The notes: a model not told the origin generated them from the sequence alone. Positions 10,975-22,214 are shown, counted from the stretch's first letter. The stretch: 64,000 nucleotides of DNA from Artemia franciscana (GCF_032884065.1 NC_088868.1:5715626-5779625); one strand, 5' to 3'. Numbers and translations: made by a program.

Positions 10975-12861
10975 GGTATTAACCAAGTGACATATAGCAA
11001 TCGCAAATTCTGTCGGTCTGTCGGTCTGTCTGTCGGTTCCGGTTTTGCTACTTTAGGCACTTTCAGGTAAGGTAGGACGATGCAATTTGGCAGGCGTATC
11101 AGGGACTGGACCAGATTAAATTAGAAAAAGTGTTTCCGATTTGACCATCTGGGGGGGGGAGTGGGGGCCCGTTAATTAAAAAAAAATAGAAAAATTGAAG
11201 TATTTTTAACTTACGAACGGTTGATCAGATCTTAATGAGATTTGATGTTTGGAAGGATATCATGTCTCAGAGCTGTTATTTTATATCCCGGTCGGATCTG
11301 GTGACATTGGAGGGGGGAGGGGGGAGGGGGAAACATAAAATATTGGGAAACACTTAGAGCGGAGGGATCGCGATGAAACTTGGTGGTGAAAATAAGCACA
11401 AGTCCTAGATACATAATTGAAATAATCGGAACGGATCCGCTGTCTTTGGGGTAGTTGGGGGGGGGGGGGGTATTTCTAAAAAATGAGAATAAATCAGGTA
11501 TTTTTAATTTACGAACGGGTGATCGGATCTCAATGAAATTTGATATTTAGAAGGATATCGTGTCTCAAAGCTCTTATTTTAAATCCCGACCGGATCTGGT
11601 GACATTGGGGGGAGTTTGGGGTGGGGGAACCTACAATCATAGAAAACGCTTAGATTGGAGGGATCAGGATGAAACTTGGTGGTAAAAATAACAAGAAGTC
11701 TTAGATACGTGATTTACATAATTGGAATAGATCCGCTCTATTGGTGGGGGAGTTAATTCTGAAAAATTAGAAAAAATGACGTATTTTTAACTTACGAAGG
11801 GGTGATCGGATCTTCATTAGACTTCATATTTAGAAGGATCTCATAACTCAGATCTCTTTTTTTAAATCTCAACCGGATCCAGCGTCATTGGGGGGGGGGC
11901 AGTTGGGGAGGACCGGAGATCTTGGAAAATATTTAAAGCGGAGAGATCAGGATGAAACTGGATGGGCAGAATAAAAACCTGTCTAAGATACGTGACTGAC
12001 ATAACCGGTTCGGATCTGCTCTCTTTGGTGGAGTTGGTGGGGGGGAGTTGCTAATTTTGAAAATTTAGGTATTTGTAACTTACGAAAGGGAGACCAGATC
12101 TTAATGAAATTTAATATTTAGAAGGATCTTTTACTTTAAAACTCTAATTTTAAATTCCGACCAGATCCTTTGGGGGGAGTTGGAGGTGGAAACCAGAATT
12201 CTTGGAAAACGTGAAAATTGGGGTATTTTATCTTATGAATAGGTGATCGGATCTTAATGAAATTTGATATTCAGAAGGAATTCATGGCTCAGAGCTCTTG
12301 TTTCAAATCCCGGCCAGATCTTTTGACATTGGGGGAGTTGGAGGGGGAAATCTTGGAAAACACTTTAAGGGGAGGAATTGGGATGAAGCTTGGTGGGTAG
12401 AATAAGCAAATGTCCTTGATACGTGATTAACGTAATCGTACTGGATTCGTTCTCTTTGGAGGAGTTGGGGGGAGGGTTTAGTGATTTGGCGAGTTTGGTG
12501 CTTCCGGAAGTGCTAGGACGATGAAAATATGTAGGCGTGTCAGGGAGCTGCACAAATTGACTTGATAAAGTCGTTTCCCCAGATTTGACCATCTGGGGGG
12601 CTAAAGGGAGAGGAAAAATTTGAAAAAATGAGATATTTATAACTAAGGAGTGGGTGATCGGATCTTAATGAATTTTGATATTTAGAAGCACATCGTGACT
12701 CAGAGCTCTTATTTTAAATCCTGACCGGCATTAAGCCTCTGATTTTCTTTTTAAATCAATCTATTGATTCTTAAAATTTTGCTAGAGCTCATACCATATG
12801 AGCTCTTGGCTCTTAGCTCTTCTTGCCTCGTCACAAGTGCCATATGAGCTCTTAGCTCTTG
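10975..12861 (+). repeat. Family B repeat, near full-length (~1.9 kb)
   Basis: It starts TGGCACTTGGTATTAACCAA, itself a short hairpin with CCAAGTG, then GGTCTGTC octamers and TTTAGGCACTTTCAGG. The body consists of roughly six diverged modules. Each holds GATCGGATCTTAATGA, TTGATATTTAGAAGGA, a G-rich run, and GATCAGGATGAAACTTG. It ends CACAAGTGCCATATGAGCTC plus CTTAGCTCTTG. CAAGTGCCA at the end is the complement of TGGCACTTG at the start, giving short terminal inverted repeats. The same start and end occur in the copy at 48751-50580. It lies inside the GGT intron and has no recognisable protein. Confidence 0.8.
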
Positions 12862-13392
12862 TTTTCTTGGTCATAATGTAAATCAGACTAAAAAATTACT
12901 AAAAATAAATAATAATATTTATATTGAAGTTTTCTCGGAGGTGAATTTGAATTCAAAATGAATGTACATTACTTTAAGGTAATAAGAAATTATGTAAAGC
13001 AAAGAGCCGCAATAACCAGTAACGAAGAAATTCAAAGCATCAACCCTGAAGATCAATTCTTTTGGTAAAAATTGATCTTTTTATTTGTCCGAATGCAGAT
13101 AAAATATTAAATGTTAAAAATGAACAACAATGTTTATATTGATTTTTTTTCAGATATGAAATTGAATTTTATTTAATCAGCTCTTCTTTAGCTTGCTCTA
13201 AATCTTGGTTTTTCTAACAGCGACAAATTTACAACTGGTCGTACATTACAATATCTACACTGGTAAAAGATTTACAGAAAAAAAAAATTTGAGAGGAATC
13301 TAAAAAGTGTTCTAATCTTCGACTGCAAACATTCAAAAGAATTTTATTTGAAAAAGAAATGAAAGTTGTTTCTGTTGGAGGAATTCTGTTGG

Positions 13393-13506
13393 AGCTTAGG
13401 GATGGAGGCTTAGCATTACCTGTTGCAGAGCTAGTACAAATGGAAGATGGAAGTGAGCTCATGCTCACTTTGTAAATGCTCTTAGAGAACAGAAGGAAAG
13501 AAAATC
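13393..13506 (+). pseudogene. Decayed duplicate of GGT exon B
   Basis: The segment aligns to the second half of exon B: GTTGCAGAGCTAGTACAAAT against exon GTTGCAGAACTAGCAAATAA, then TGGAAG, ATGCTCACTTTG, and AGAGAACAGAAGGAAAG. It carries indels that break the frame and an in-frame stop (TGTAAATGC). It has neither a convincing acceptor nor a donor. It sits 2.7 kb downstream of exon B and just before a (AT)n tract, and is an exon-duplication relic. Confidence 0.8.
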
Positions 13507-13558
13507 CAAAAAAAAACAAAAACATTTGATGGAGGGAAAACCATTTTTAGTGATGGAA

Positions 13559-13688
<130 letters not shown>

Positions 13689-13994
13689 TATATTCAGTTT
13701 TCTTATTGAATAATTTATTAGTTTATGTTACTAATTTATTCATAATTTTTAATGACAACTAATAAAATAACCAATATTGTGATAGTTGGAATTTTGTCTT
13801 GTAATAAATAATTATGACCTTAAACTTGATTTAGGATGTGTTCATTTTGAATTTCCAAAAGCTTTTATGCTGGTACTTATATTTTGCTTTATATCTACTT
13901 CTTGTAAATTATGAAAAAAACTGAGAACCCCTGTTCTAGGCAATAAGTATTATTTTTTCTATATTATAATATTCTGTCTTTTTTCTCGTTTCAG

Positions 13995-14192
13995 CGTGTT
14001 CATTAATCCAAAAACCGGTACAGTTTGGCAAGAGGGTGATATTATAAAGCGACCTAAACTGGCCCAAACTTTAGAGAAAATTGCTGAACAAGGGGCCAAT
14101 GTCCTTTACGATGGGGAATTAACTGCCGGTTTTGTTCAAGATATACAAGACAAAAATGGTATCATAACAATAGAGGACATGAACAACTATAC
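13995..14192 (+). CDS. GGT: Gamma-glutamyltransferase, exon C
   Basis: The exon follows a CTCGTTTCAG acceptor. Its first base completes the split Ser138; residues 139-203 then read VFINPKTGTVWQEGD, followed by a KIAEQGANVLYDGELTA segment. The latter is the family's GA--FY-G-LTA motif, and the exon closes with GIITIEDMNNY, equivalent to human GIVTAEDLNNY. It encodes part of the large subunit scaffold around the active site. It ends in phase 2 at AC|GTAAGT, a strong donor. The GTG at 13996 is an internal Val, not a start. Confidence 0.93.
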
Positions 14193-14789
14193 GTAAGTTG
14201 TTTGAGTCTATTCATTCGTTTACCATTTTGGATTTTTTTTCTTTTTTTACAGAGCAAATTTATTAAAAAAACAATATTTATACCATCTCATAGCCACCAT
14301 ACCCATTGGGATTGTTAATGAAAGTTGTTTCCATCTTTACAATCAATCATATTTAGAAGCTTTAGTTGCGAAAAGAAACAAACTTAATTTTGATTTCATA
14401 GAAGGCAGTGTTTTCACCCACTCTTAAAACTGGTTAACTTTTCTTCCAGCCTTATGCCCTCTGGTTGTAAAATTTACGTTTGCTTTACTTGCATTTTACA
14501 TTTTATATTGTGGTCCCCTAAAACTAAGAAACAAACATGCTTTTTGAGCATTCCCAGGTCCACACACTATGCCTTATTAAATTCCTAGTTTCATAACAGT
14601 ACTATGTAAAATGCATCCAAACCGAACAAGTTAAGACAAGTAATCATACTCAGTTTCTGCGTATTGTCAAATTTAAATATGTAGAAAAAATACATCCAAA
14701 AATATATTTGCTTTTTAAAATTTAATATTACTAAAAGAATGTAAGACACAGTAGTGTCATTTTATGAAAATTTAGGAGAGGCAGGGGGC
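14193..14789. other. GGT intron, no gene seen
   Basis: This is AT-rich intronic sequence with no supported feature. Confidence 0.4.
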
Positions 14790-15345
14790 TAAATTTGCTA
14801 TCAATATCTTGGGGGGCAATTTTTCTTGGTAGCTTCCTTGATAATTATTCAGAACACACTCAAGTTCTTCATCTGAATGTAAGATCTGAGAAAGCCGGTC
14901 TTATAGCAACAAAGACAAGTGACATGTGACAGAATGCATTGGAATGATATAATCTGGGCTATATAGTTACATATTAGGGGGTGGGGTAGAGCATAGTGGG
15001 TCTGCATGGAAGATGTGTTAGCTACAGGTCTGCATGCAAGATGTGTTAGCTAAAATTATTCTGAATATTATGAAGCAATAATTGTTTTCTAACTTCATTC
15101 TATCGAAATACTTTACCCCCACTCCCCTAATGCGTCAATATATAGATCGAATTATGTAAGTCCAATGCATTCTGTCACCTCTCACTTGTCTTTTTGGCTA
15201 TGAAACCAGTTTTCTCAGATCTTACATTCAAATCAAGAACTGAAGTGTGTTCTAAATTATTAAAAAGTAGCATTGTCTTTCTTATGATTTCTGTGAAACT
15301 ACGAAAAGAGACATCTTTCAATAAAAATAACTCCCCCTCCCTAAA
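14790..15345. repeat. Large imperfect inverted repeat (arms ~140-190 bp)
   Basis: The left arm runs from about 14790 to 14985 and the right arm from about 15105 to 15345. Shared blocks include GACAGAATGCATTGGA on the left, with TCCAATGCATTCTGTC on the right, and GAATGTAAGATCTGAGAAA, with TTTCTCAGATCTTACATTC. The spacer of roughly 120 bp contains a short direct repeat of TCTGCATG-AAGATGTGTTAGCTA. Plus- and minus-strand open frames over 15175-15439 fall in this repeat and are not genes. Confidence 0.8.
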
Positions 15346-16028
15346 AAATAAAAGTATTTTTAGCAATAAAAGAGAAGGGGACTCTCAAATGAAGATGAAA
15401 ACCAACATGGTTTTTTTCAGATTAACTTTTCCAGATTAAGGTTCAATTGATTCATTTGTATAGCTATGGGGTGGGTCTGGTGGGTATATCAACCCTAAAT
15501 GTAAATAACCTATTATTTTTATAGATGCAAATTAAATTAACTTTTCAGGCTGTCACAGGTTCATGTGGTAAAACATTGGGACTTAGGGACCTCTTTTTAG
15601 TCGAAAAAGAGACCTCTCTAGGGACCATTCTGGACGCAAAATGGACCTCAAAACTAAGTTTTCAGAAAGCTTTTGAAAGAAAACAGTGACACAACACCAA
15701 ATGACACTTGGATAAGGGGAAAAAATGCGAATGATTATTTGCAGACATTTCTCCATGATCAGAGGCCAAGTGATAATTAAGAAAAACACCACCCGAGAAT
15801 CATCACGTCACGGAGGAGCTTTTTTATTCTTTTTTTTTCTGAACGCTTTACTTTTGAATACAAACAATCAGATAAATATGGTAAAAGAGATAAGGGTACG
15901 GAACTAGAACACACAACCTATTTGTTCCCCTTTTTCTGCACTGCCTTCTGCTGGAACAGAGATGTGATCAGCAGCAGTTTCTTTGCTCTAACTGCTGCTT
16001 GACACTTTCAAGAGTCCTATCTATCCAT
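15346..16028. other. GGT intron, no gene seen
   Basis: No feature is supported beyond short A/T runs. Confidence 0.35.
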
Positions 16029-16112
16029 GACCTGCACTATCTGTGTGTCGACTATCAAGACCTGCACTAGCTGTGTCTCGACTATCCTGACCTGCACTAG
16101 GTGTGTCTCGAC
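16029..16112. repeat. Three tandem copies of a ~30-bp unit
   Basis: GACCTGCACTA-CTGTGTSTCGACTATC is repeated three times with one or two changes per copy. Confidence 0.85.
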
Positions 16113-16125
16113 CATTTTCTTATTT

Positions 16126-16416
16126 TCAATGCTTTTTTTCACCTAAGAGCATGGACGGTTTTGCCGGTTCGCCGCTCTTCATGGAAGACGCTGCTGAGAG
16201 ACGAAGCTTATTCGGCATTAGCTTCATGGTAATATTCTTCTTCCGTTCAGCAGTTCTGTCGAGCTGCAATAAAGCGTAAGTACAGTAGAAAGAAGACGGA
16301 TCTCCCGGAACGGCTCTATACCATTCTTTCATTTGGTGTACTGTCACATCTTTTCTCGTCAAACCAAGTCTCATTGAATTTTCACTTTCCTGTTCACTTT
16401 CCTGTTTCCTGTTCAA
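16126..16416 (-). CDS. Unrecognised 96-codon ORF, possibly a retrocopy or exon
   Basis: An open frame on the minus strand encodes a basic, mixed-composition protein. An internal Met begins MRLGLTRKDVTVHQMKEWYR, and the middle reads VPGDPSSFYCTYALLQLD. Unlike most chance frames here it is not low in complexity and is not part of a recognised repeat family. The stop is followed by the 30-bp triplicated unit. I do not recognise the product, and no poly(A) tract or splice borders establish its origin. It may be a fragment of a transposon ORF or of a host gene, or chance. It lies antisense inside a GGT intron. Confidence 0.3.
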   Translation of the reverse strand: MNRKQESEQESENSMRLGLTRKDVTVHQMKEWYRAVPGDPSSFYCTYALLQLDRTAERKKNITMKLMPNKLRLSAASSMKSGEPAKPSMLLGEKKH

Positions 16417-16439
16417 ACTGAAGCTTCAAACCCTAAACC

Positions 16440-17370
16440 TTAAAAAAAAGAAGAAAGAAGAAAAAAAGAAGAAGAAAGAAGTAAAAAATACATAGGCTGT
16501 TACAGGAAATGTATTTCAATAAAAAAGGGCTCTAGGAAGTAGTCTAGTTGTTGAGAAATGTACTTAAGCTCAAAATCGTACAAGAAACCTAGTTTTAACA
16601 CCGTCTCCTTCGTATTTTGTGCTTGGAGCTATTCTCTTATTTTTTTCTTTATATGTAACAGTGACACCCAGTAAAGAGTTTTCTAAGTACTTAACAAAGC
16701 AAATCAAGGCCTGCCGCCTCTTACCCTATTGACTCCAGAGGCAAAGGGGGTCACTCCTATTCGTTGCTAGTCTTTCTGCTCTATCCAGACAATAACGCTG
16801 TAACCTATGTAACAACAAGTTTTGTCTCTCTTAGACAAGCCAAAACAGATTCCAAGAATATGAATCGAAACAAAAATACAGAAAACCGTATACTCACAGG
16901 CAATGGCAGCCTTCAGTATACGGAGCTTTAACCAAAGCAAGATTAAGGGACAAATAGGGACCTTCACTTGACTTTAGGGAATTTGTGGTAGCCCTTCCTT
17001 TTCGATAGTTGATCCCCCTCCAAATGATAAGAAGACCTTCCAAAACAGAATCCAAGAGCTAACGGCAGCTCCAAGTCTGTGCATGTTCCATGTCCATCGC
17101 AAATTATGCAAACTTTAACCCTTTACACCCTCCTATCAAGTTCAAATCAGCATTTATTATGCATCATAAATTTTACCTGTATTGAAAGGAGAATGGGTCT
17201 TTAGAAAAGAAGATATCAATTTTTGGGGGATTTTCTCAAGTTTTAAAATGAAGCCCTTCTTTTTCTCTATCAATTTAAGATTTTCAATTTCCGCTGGAAG
17301 AAAATGTTAAATGTTTCTGCTATCAAAATTACTATTATTTTCATATCGGTCAAGGTAATTTTAAACTTTT
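16440..17370. other. GGT intron, no gene seen
   Basis: The interval 16443-16487 is a purine-rich GAA/AAG tract. The rest shows nothing I can support. Confidence 0.35.
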
Positions 17371-17870
17371 GTTTCAAAACGAAAAGGTAGATAACGAAGT
17401 AAAAAATGTTTCAGAATCAGCTAATTGTAAGCACCGATTCTCAAGCCTAGACCAAGAAACAGTCGGTAATTTATAAACATGAAACTAAAACCTGAAAAAA
17501 ATGTAGATAAATAAGAATAAGAAGTTTCTGCGACAATAAAAAAAAAAACAATCATTCGGAAACTTACACGGAAAGGTAGATAATTGATCATTGAAAAAAC
17601 AGTAAGTAAGTTTCAAAAACAAAACTGAAACCTAGACGAGAATATAAATAAATAACAAAGACTTAACCGTAAAGATAGGTAAAAAGTACAAAAGAAAGAG
17701 TTCGTAAAGTATAAACACAAAACTAAGACCTAGACGAAAAGGTAGATAAATGAACATAAGAAAAAACAGTTTGTAAACTGTAAACACTGATTTTGAAACC
17801 TGGAGAGAAAGATTGATAAATGGTCATAAGCAGACAGTTGGTACATCAGAAACACAAAATTGCACATTCT
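17371..17870. repeat. Degenerate tandem repeat, period roughly 80-90 bp
   Basis: Blocks of the form GTAGATAAAT-AACATAAGAAA, AACAGTTTGTAAA, TAAACACAAAACTAA and ACCTAGACGA recur several times in order with substantial divergence. Confidence 0.5.
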
Positions 17871-17879
17871 GTTGAAAAC

Positions 17880-19208
17880 TAGATGAAAGTTACGCCCCAC
17901 TTCTCAACTTATAAGTACCAAACTCGGATTCTTGCCTATAAAAGATGTATTAAAACAAACATTTTGAGATAATTGTTTCTCAAAAGTGCTTAAACCAAAC
18001 GATATAAAATAGAAATCTTGGGAAAAAAGTAACTGCTTTACCTTTATTAAATGGAACAAATTACCAAACTGATTCGAGACCTAGGCAAGAAAAGATCATT
18101 GCCCTCAAAAGCTCATCATCCTTGAGGCTGATAAGTATATCAAGATTTACGAGTGTATTAAAATCGCCCTCTCTATCGCCCTCCTATTTGGCCTGCATTT
18201 GAAAGGCCCTGTATTACCATCAAAAAAAAAAAAAAGATCATGAAACTCGAAGCAAATTATATTTCACGATGCGGGATAAATAATAAGTTTTTCAAATAAT
18301 TAAAAACGCTTATTTTAAGTGTGCATTGCTGGATGAGATTTATTAATATCTGTATTATTATGTAATATATACTTTGTAATATAAAAAACTAATACCTGTA
18401 AATGTCTAGGGTTATAATTTATTGAATTTAATCAAGATACTTCTCTGTTAGAGTGATTTTACACTACGGACGTGAGCTACTTTCTATGCAGGTATATTTT
18501 ATTCAAATATTTAATATATAGAGAGGGCTCGGCAAAGAAAATTCAATCGGTCCCTGCGCCTATTAAATCTAGTCCTGCCCTATGGAATGCAATTGAAAAA
18601 AACCATTACAGGGTAATTAAACTATTTGACTTACGCATTAGCCACGTATAATTATATAGTAATCAATTAAATACACGGTTGTTCCATTGTGTTTGTGTCT
18701 TTTACGAGAGAAACATGGATTCAAAACGGGTTGTAGGAATTTCATAATCTCTTTGAAATGCTTATGACTTTGTAATCACTTATCAGCTCCATGATAGGAG
18801 GGGGGGGGGAAATACTTTTGACTCAGTTATAAGATTTTTATCGTCTGGTTTTAAAAAAAAAATTACTAACAAGACTAATAAATGCCTCCGTTTAAAACTA
18901 CATTCAAGTATCAAAATATTTCAAAGGCTTAAATCTACAGAAATAATTTGACAAAAAAACTAGTATTTCAAAAAACCTGCCTTCGGTTCTTCCCTAAATT
19001 TTCTCTGTATTAATATTTTTCGTTAACATTTAAAAATGGATTTGACAACCATAAGGTATTAGATATAAAATCTTGATAGATTGCCGCAATGGGAGTTCAT
19101 CCATATACCATAAGGTATATATAAGATTTTATATACCATAAGGTATATAAAATCTTGAAAGATTACTGCAATCGGAGTTCATCACATGTTTTGTTTTTGC
19201 TCTTGCAG
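17880..19208. other. GGT intron, no gene seen
   Basis: A short repeat ACCATAAGGTATATA occurs near 19100-19150. No exon is seen before the acceptor at 19207-19208. Confidence 0.35.
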
Positions 19209-19470
19209 TGCCATGATACGTGATCCAGTTGAAATTGAAATGTATGGTGGAATGCGTCTATTCAGCTCTCCACTGCCTGGCTCTGGAATTCTTCTATCCT
19301 ACATAGTCAATATCCTAGATGAGTACAAATTAAGCCCAATTAATGCCAAATTGAGCTCAACCTTAGATAGCCAAGTATTAAGCTTACACAGATTAACGGA
19401 AGCCTTCAAGTTTGCATATGCCCAGAGAACAAAGCTTGGTGATGCAGATTTTGAGCCAAGTGCTGCAGAG
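19209..19470 (+). CDS. GGT: Gamma-glutamyltransferase, exon D
   Basis: The exon follows a TTGCTCTTGCAG acceptor and completes Thr204. Residues 205-291 include AMIRDPVEIEMYGGMRLFSS, PLPGSGILLSYIVNIL and LHRLTEAFKFAYAQRTKLGD. The last two match family motifs (human APLSGPVLALILNIL and HRIVEAFRFAYAKRTLLGD). This is the C-terminal half of the large subunit, before the autocleavage site. It ends in phase 0 after SAAE at GAG|GTATGT. The last ~41 bases of the exon plus this donor are the first copy of the tandem array that follows. Confidence 0.94.
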
Positions 19471-20338
19471 GTATGTGTTTTGTTAGTATGTGTTTGTTGG
19501 ATCAACAAAGCTTGGTGATGCAGATTTTGAGCCAAGTGCTGCAGAGGTATGTGTTTTGTTAGTATGTGTTTGTTGGATCAACAAAGCTTGGTGATGCAGA
19601 TTTGAGCCAAGTGCTGCAGAGGTATGTGTTTTGTTAGTATGTGTTTGTTGGATCAACAAAGCTTGGTGATGCAGATTTTGAGCCAAGTGCTGCAGAGGTA
19701 TGTGTTTTGTTAGTATGTGTTTGTTGGATCAACAAAGCTTGGTGATGCAGATTTGAGCCAAGTGCTGCAGAGGTATGTGTTTTGTTAGTATGTGTTTGTT
19801 GGATCAACAAAGCTTGGTGATGCAGATTTTGAGCCAAGTGCTGCAGAGGTATGTGTTTTGTTAGCATGTGTTTGTTGGATCAACAAAGCTTGGTGATGCA
19901 GATTTTGAGCCAAGTGCTGCAGAGGTATGTGTTTTGTTAGTATGTGTTTGTTGGATCAACAAAGCTTGGTGATGCAGATTTTGAGCCAAGTGCTGCAGAG
20001 TTATGTGTTTTGTTAGTATGTGTTTGTTGGATCAACAAAGCTTGGTGATGCAGATTTGAGCCAAGTGCTGCAGAGGTATGTGTTTTGTTAGTATGTGTTT
20101 GTTGGATCAACAAAGCTTGGTGATGCAGATTTTGAGCCAAGTGCTGCAGAGGTATGTGTTTTGTTAGTATGTGTTTGTTGGATCAACAAAGCTTGGTGAT
20201 GCAGATTTTGAGACAAGTGCTGCACAGGTATGTGCTTTGTTAGTATGTGTTTGTTGGATCAACAAAGCTTGGTGATGCAGATTTTGAGCCAAGTGCTGCA
20301 GATGTATGTGTTTTGTTAGTATGTGTTTGTTGGATCAA
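19430..20338 (+). repeat. 76-bp minisatellite made of GGT exon D tail plus 5' splice site (12 copies)
   Basis: Each 75-76 bp unit holds AACAAAGCTTGGTGATGCAG, the rest of the exon D tail (GAGCCAAGTGCTGCAGAG), the donor GTATGTGTTTTG and the first ~30 intron bases ending TTGTTGGATC. Copy starts are near 19430, 19505, 19580, 19657, 19731, 19807, 19884, 19960, 20036, 20110, 20187 and 20263. Some units lose one T (GATTTGAGCC). The donor is changed in copy 8 (GAG|TTATGT) and the flank in copies 11 (CACAG|GTATGT) and 12 (CAGAT|GTATGT). Minus-strand frames across the array are artefacts. Confidence 0.97.
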
Positions 20339-20373
20339 CTACCGATTGAAATCTGCAGTTGATCCTAAGAGTA

Positions 20374-21397
20374 TTAAATAAAAAAAAAAACTAATTTTTT
20401 TAGCTGAAAGTAAGGAGCGACATTAAAACTTAAAACGAACAGAAATTATTCCGTATATGAAATGGGTTGTCCCCTCCGCAATCCCTCGCTCTTTACGCTA
20501 AAGCTTTTAATTGTTTTAAAAAGTAGAATTGTGGTAAAGAGTCAAACTTTTTTGGTCACTTAAGAAGGGCACTAGAACTTTTCATTTCCGTTAGAATGAG
20601 CCCTCTTGCAACATTCTAGGACCACTTGATCGATACGATGACCCCTGGGAAAAAGAAAAAAGAAAAAAACAAAAAAAAACAAACAAATAAACACGCACCC
20701 GTGATTTGTCTTCTGGCAAAAAATACAAAATTCCACATTTTTGTAGATAGGAGCTTGAAACTTCTACAGTTGGGTTCTCTGATACGCTGAATCTGATGGT
20801 GTCATTTTTTTTAAGATTCTACGACTTTTAGGGGATGTTTCCCCCTATTTTCTTAAATAAGGCAAATTTTCTCAGGCTCGTAACTTTTGATGGGTAAGAC
20901 TAAACTTGATGAAACTTATATATTTAAAATCAGCATTAAAATGCAATTCTTTTGATGTAGCTATTGATATCAAAATTCAATTTTTAGAGTTTTGATTACT
21001 ATTGAGCCGGGTCGCTCCTTACTACAGTTCGTTACCACGAACTGTTTGATGATCTCTGGAAAAAAAATAAACACGCACCCGTGATTTGTCTTCTGGCGAA
21101 AAATACGAAATTCCACATTTTTGTAGATAGGAGCTTGAAACTTCTACTGTAGAGTTCTCTGCTACGCTGAATGCGATGGTGTGATTTTCGTTAAGATTCT
21201 AGGACTTTTAGAGGGTGTTTTCCCCTATTTTCCAAAATAAGGCAAATTTTCTCAGGCTCGTAAATTTTGATGAGTAAGACTAAATATGATAAAACTTGTA
21301 TATGTAAAATCAGCAATGAAAATTCTGTTTTTTAGAGTTTTTTCTACTATTGAGCCGGGTCGCTACTTACTACAGTTCGTTACCACGAACTGTTTGA
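20374..21397 (-). repeat. Family A repeat, insertion with identifiable empty site
   Basis: On the minus strand it starts TCAAACAGTTCGTGGTAACG at 21397. An internal second hairpin end lies at 21035-21055, so part of the element is duplicated or nested. The flanks GATCCTAAGAGTA on the left and TAATGCGAAAACCG on the right are contiguous in the related uninterrupted copies at about 21705-21735 and 22155-22180. This fixes the borders, shows insertion between A and T, and shows no target duplication longer than 1-2 bp. Confidence 0.85.
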
Positions 21398-22214
21398 TAA
21401 TGCGAAAACCGAACAATAGAACTGTTTTTGAGGTTATTTTTAACTGAAATTTTATATTTTCCAAATTGTTCATATATCTCTTCATATTCCATTCATGCTA
21501 ACCCAGGGTTCGCTTTGATTTCTCTGGGTCTTTATTGTCGATCGAAGGAGATTTAGGTGATTTTGAATTTTCAGGGTTGGTTTAAATAAAAAAGAAATAA
21601 AACTATTAATTGAAAGTAGGGCAGTTAATTTGCCACTGGGCCAAAAAGGAAAGTTTATTGGGTTAAAGAAAAGTTAAAGATTAGCGTATGTACCGATTGA
21701 AATCTGCAGTTGATCTTAAGAGCATAATGTGAAAACCGAACAATAGAACTGTTTCTGCGGTTATTTTTAACTAAATTTTTTATTTTCCAAATCGTCCTTA
21801 AATCTCCTGATTCCATTCATATTCGCTTATGAATATTAGTAGAACTAGTATGCACATATTAACGTTTGGACACTTTAACGCCCCCCATGATGCCCTTGAA
21901 AGTTGAGCTTGATATGTGTTTGAAAGGTTAGAATGGTTTCACAAGAATGGATTTTCACGTTAAGTTGGAAATTTCAGAGAATACTTAAAGATCAATTAAA
22001 AACAGGTAATATATACGTGTCACTCTTAACAGTACTACCACTGCTACTTTGACTATTATTACTTCTGTCACTAAACTGCTACAACTACTACTTCACTTGT
22101 TTTGTTATCAAACTTGTTTGTGTTTTGTCAGCGTATGCATCGATTGAAATCTGCCGATGATCCTAAGAGTATAATGCGAAAATAAAAAATAGAACTGTTT
22201 TTGCAGTTATTTAA
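21398..22214. repeat. Direct repeats of a ~320-450 bp intron segment
   Basis: CGATTGAAATCTGC, followed by GATCCTAAGAGTATAATG, GAACTGTTTTTGCGG and TTATTTTTAACT, occurs at 20340 (interrupted by the family A insertion), at 21691 and at 22139. These are diverged tandem copies of intron sequence. No exon was found. Confidence 0.7.

Noticed and set aside
19299-20140. Minus-strand frames over the exon D array as genes
   Set aside because: They are the complement of the 76-bp minisatellite. Length and frame depend on chance one-base losses between units.
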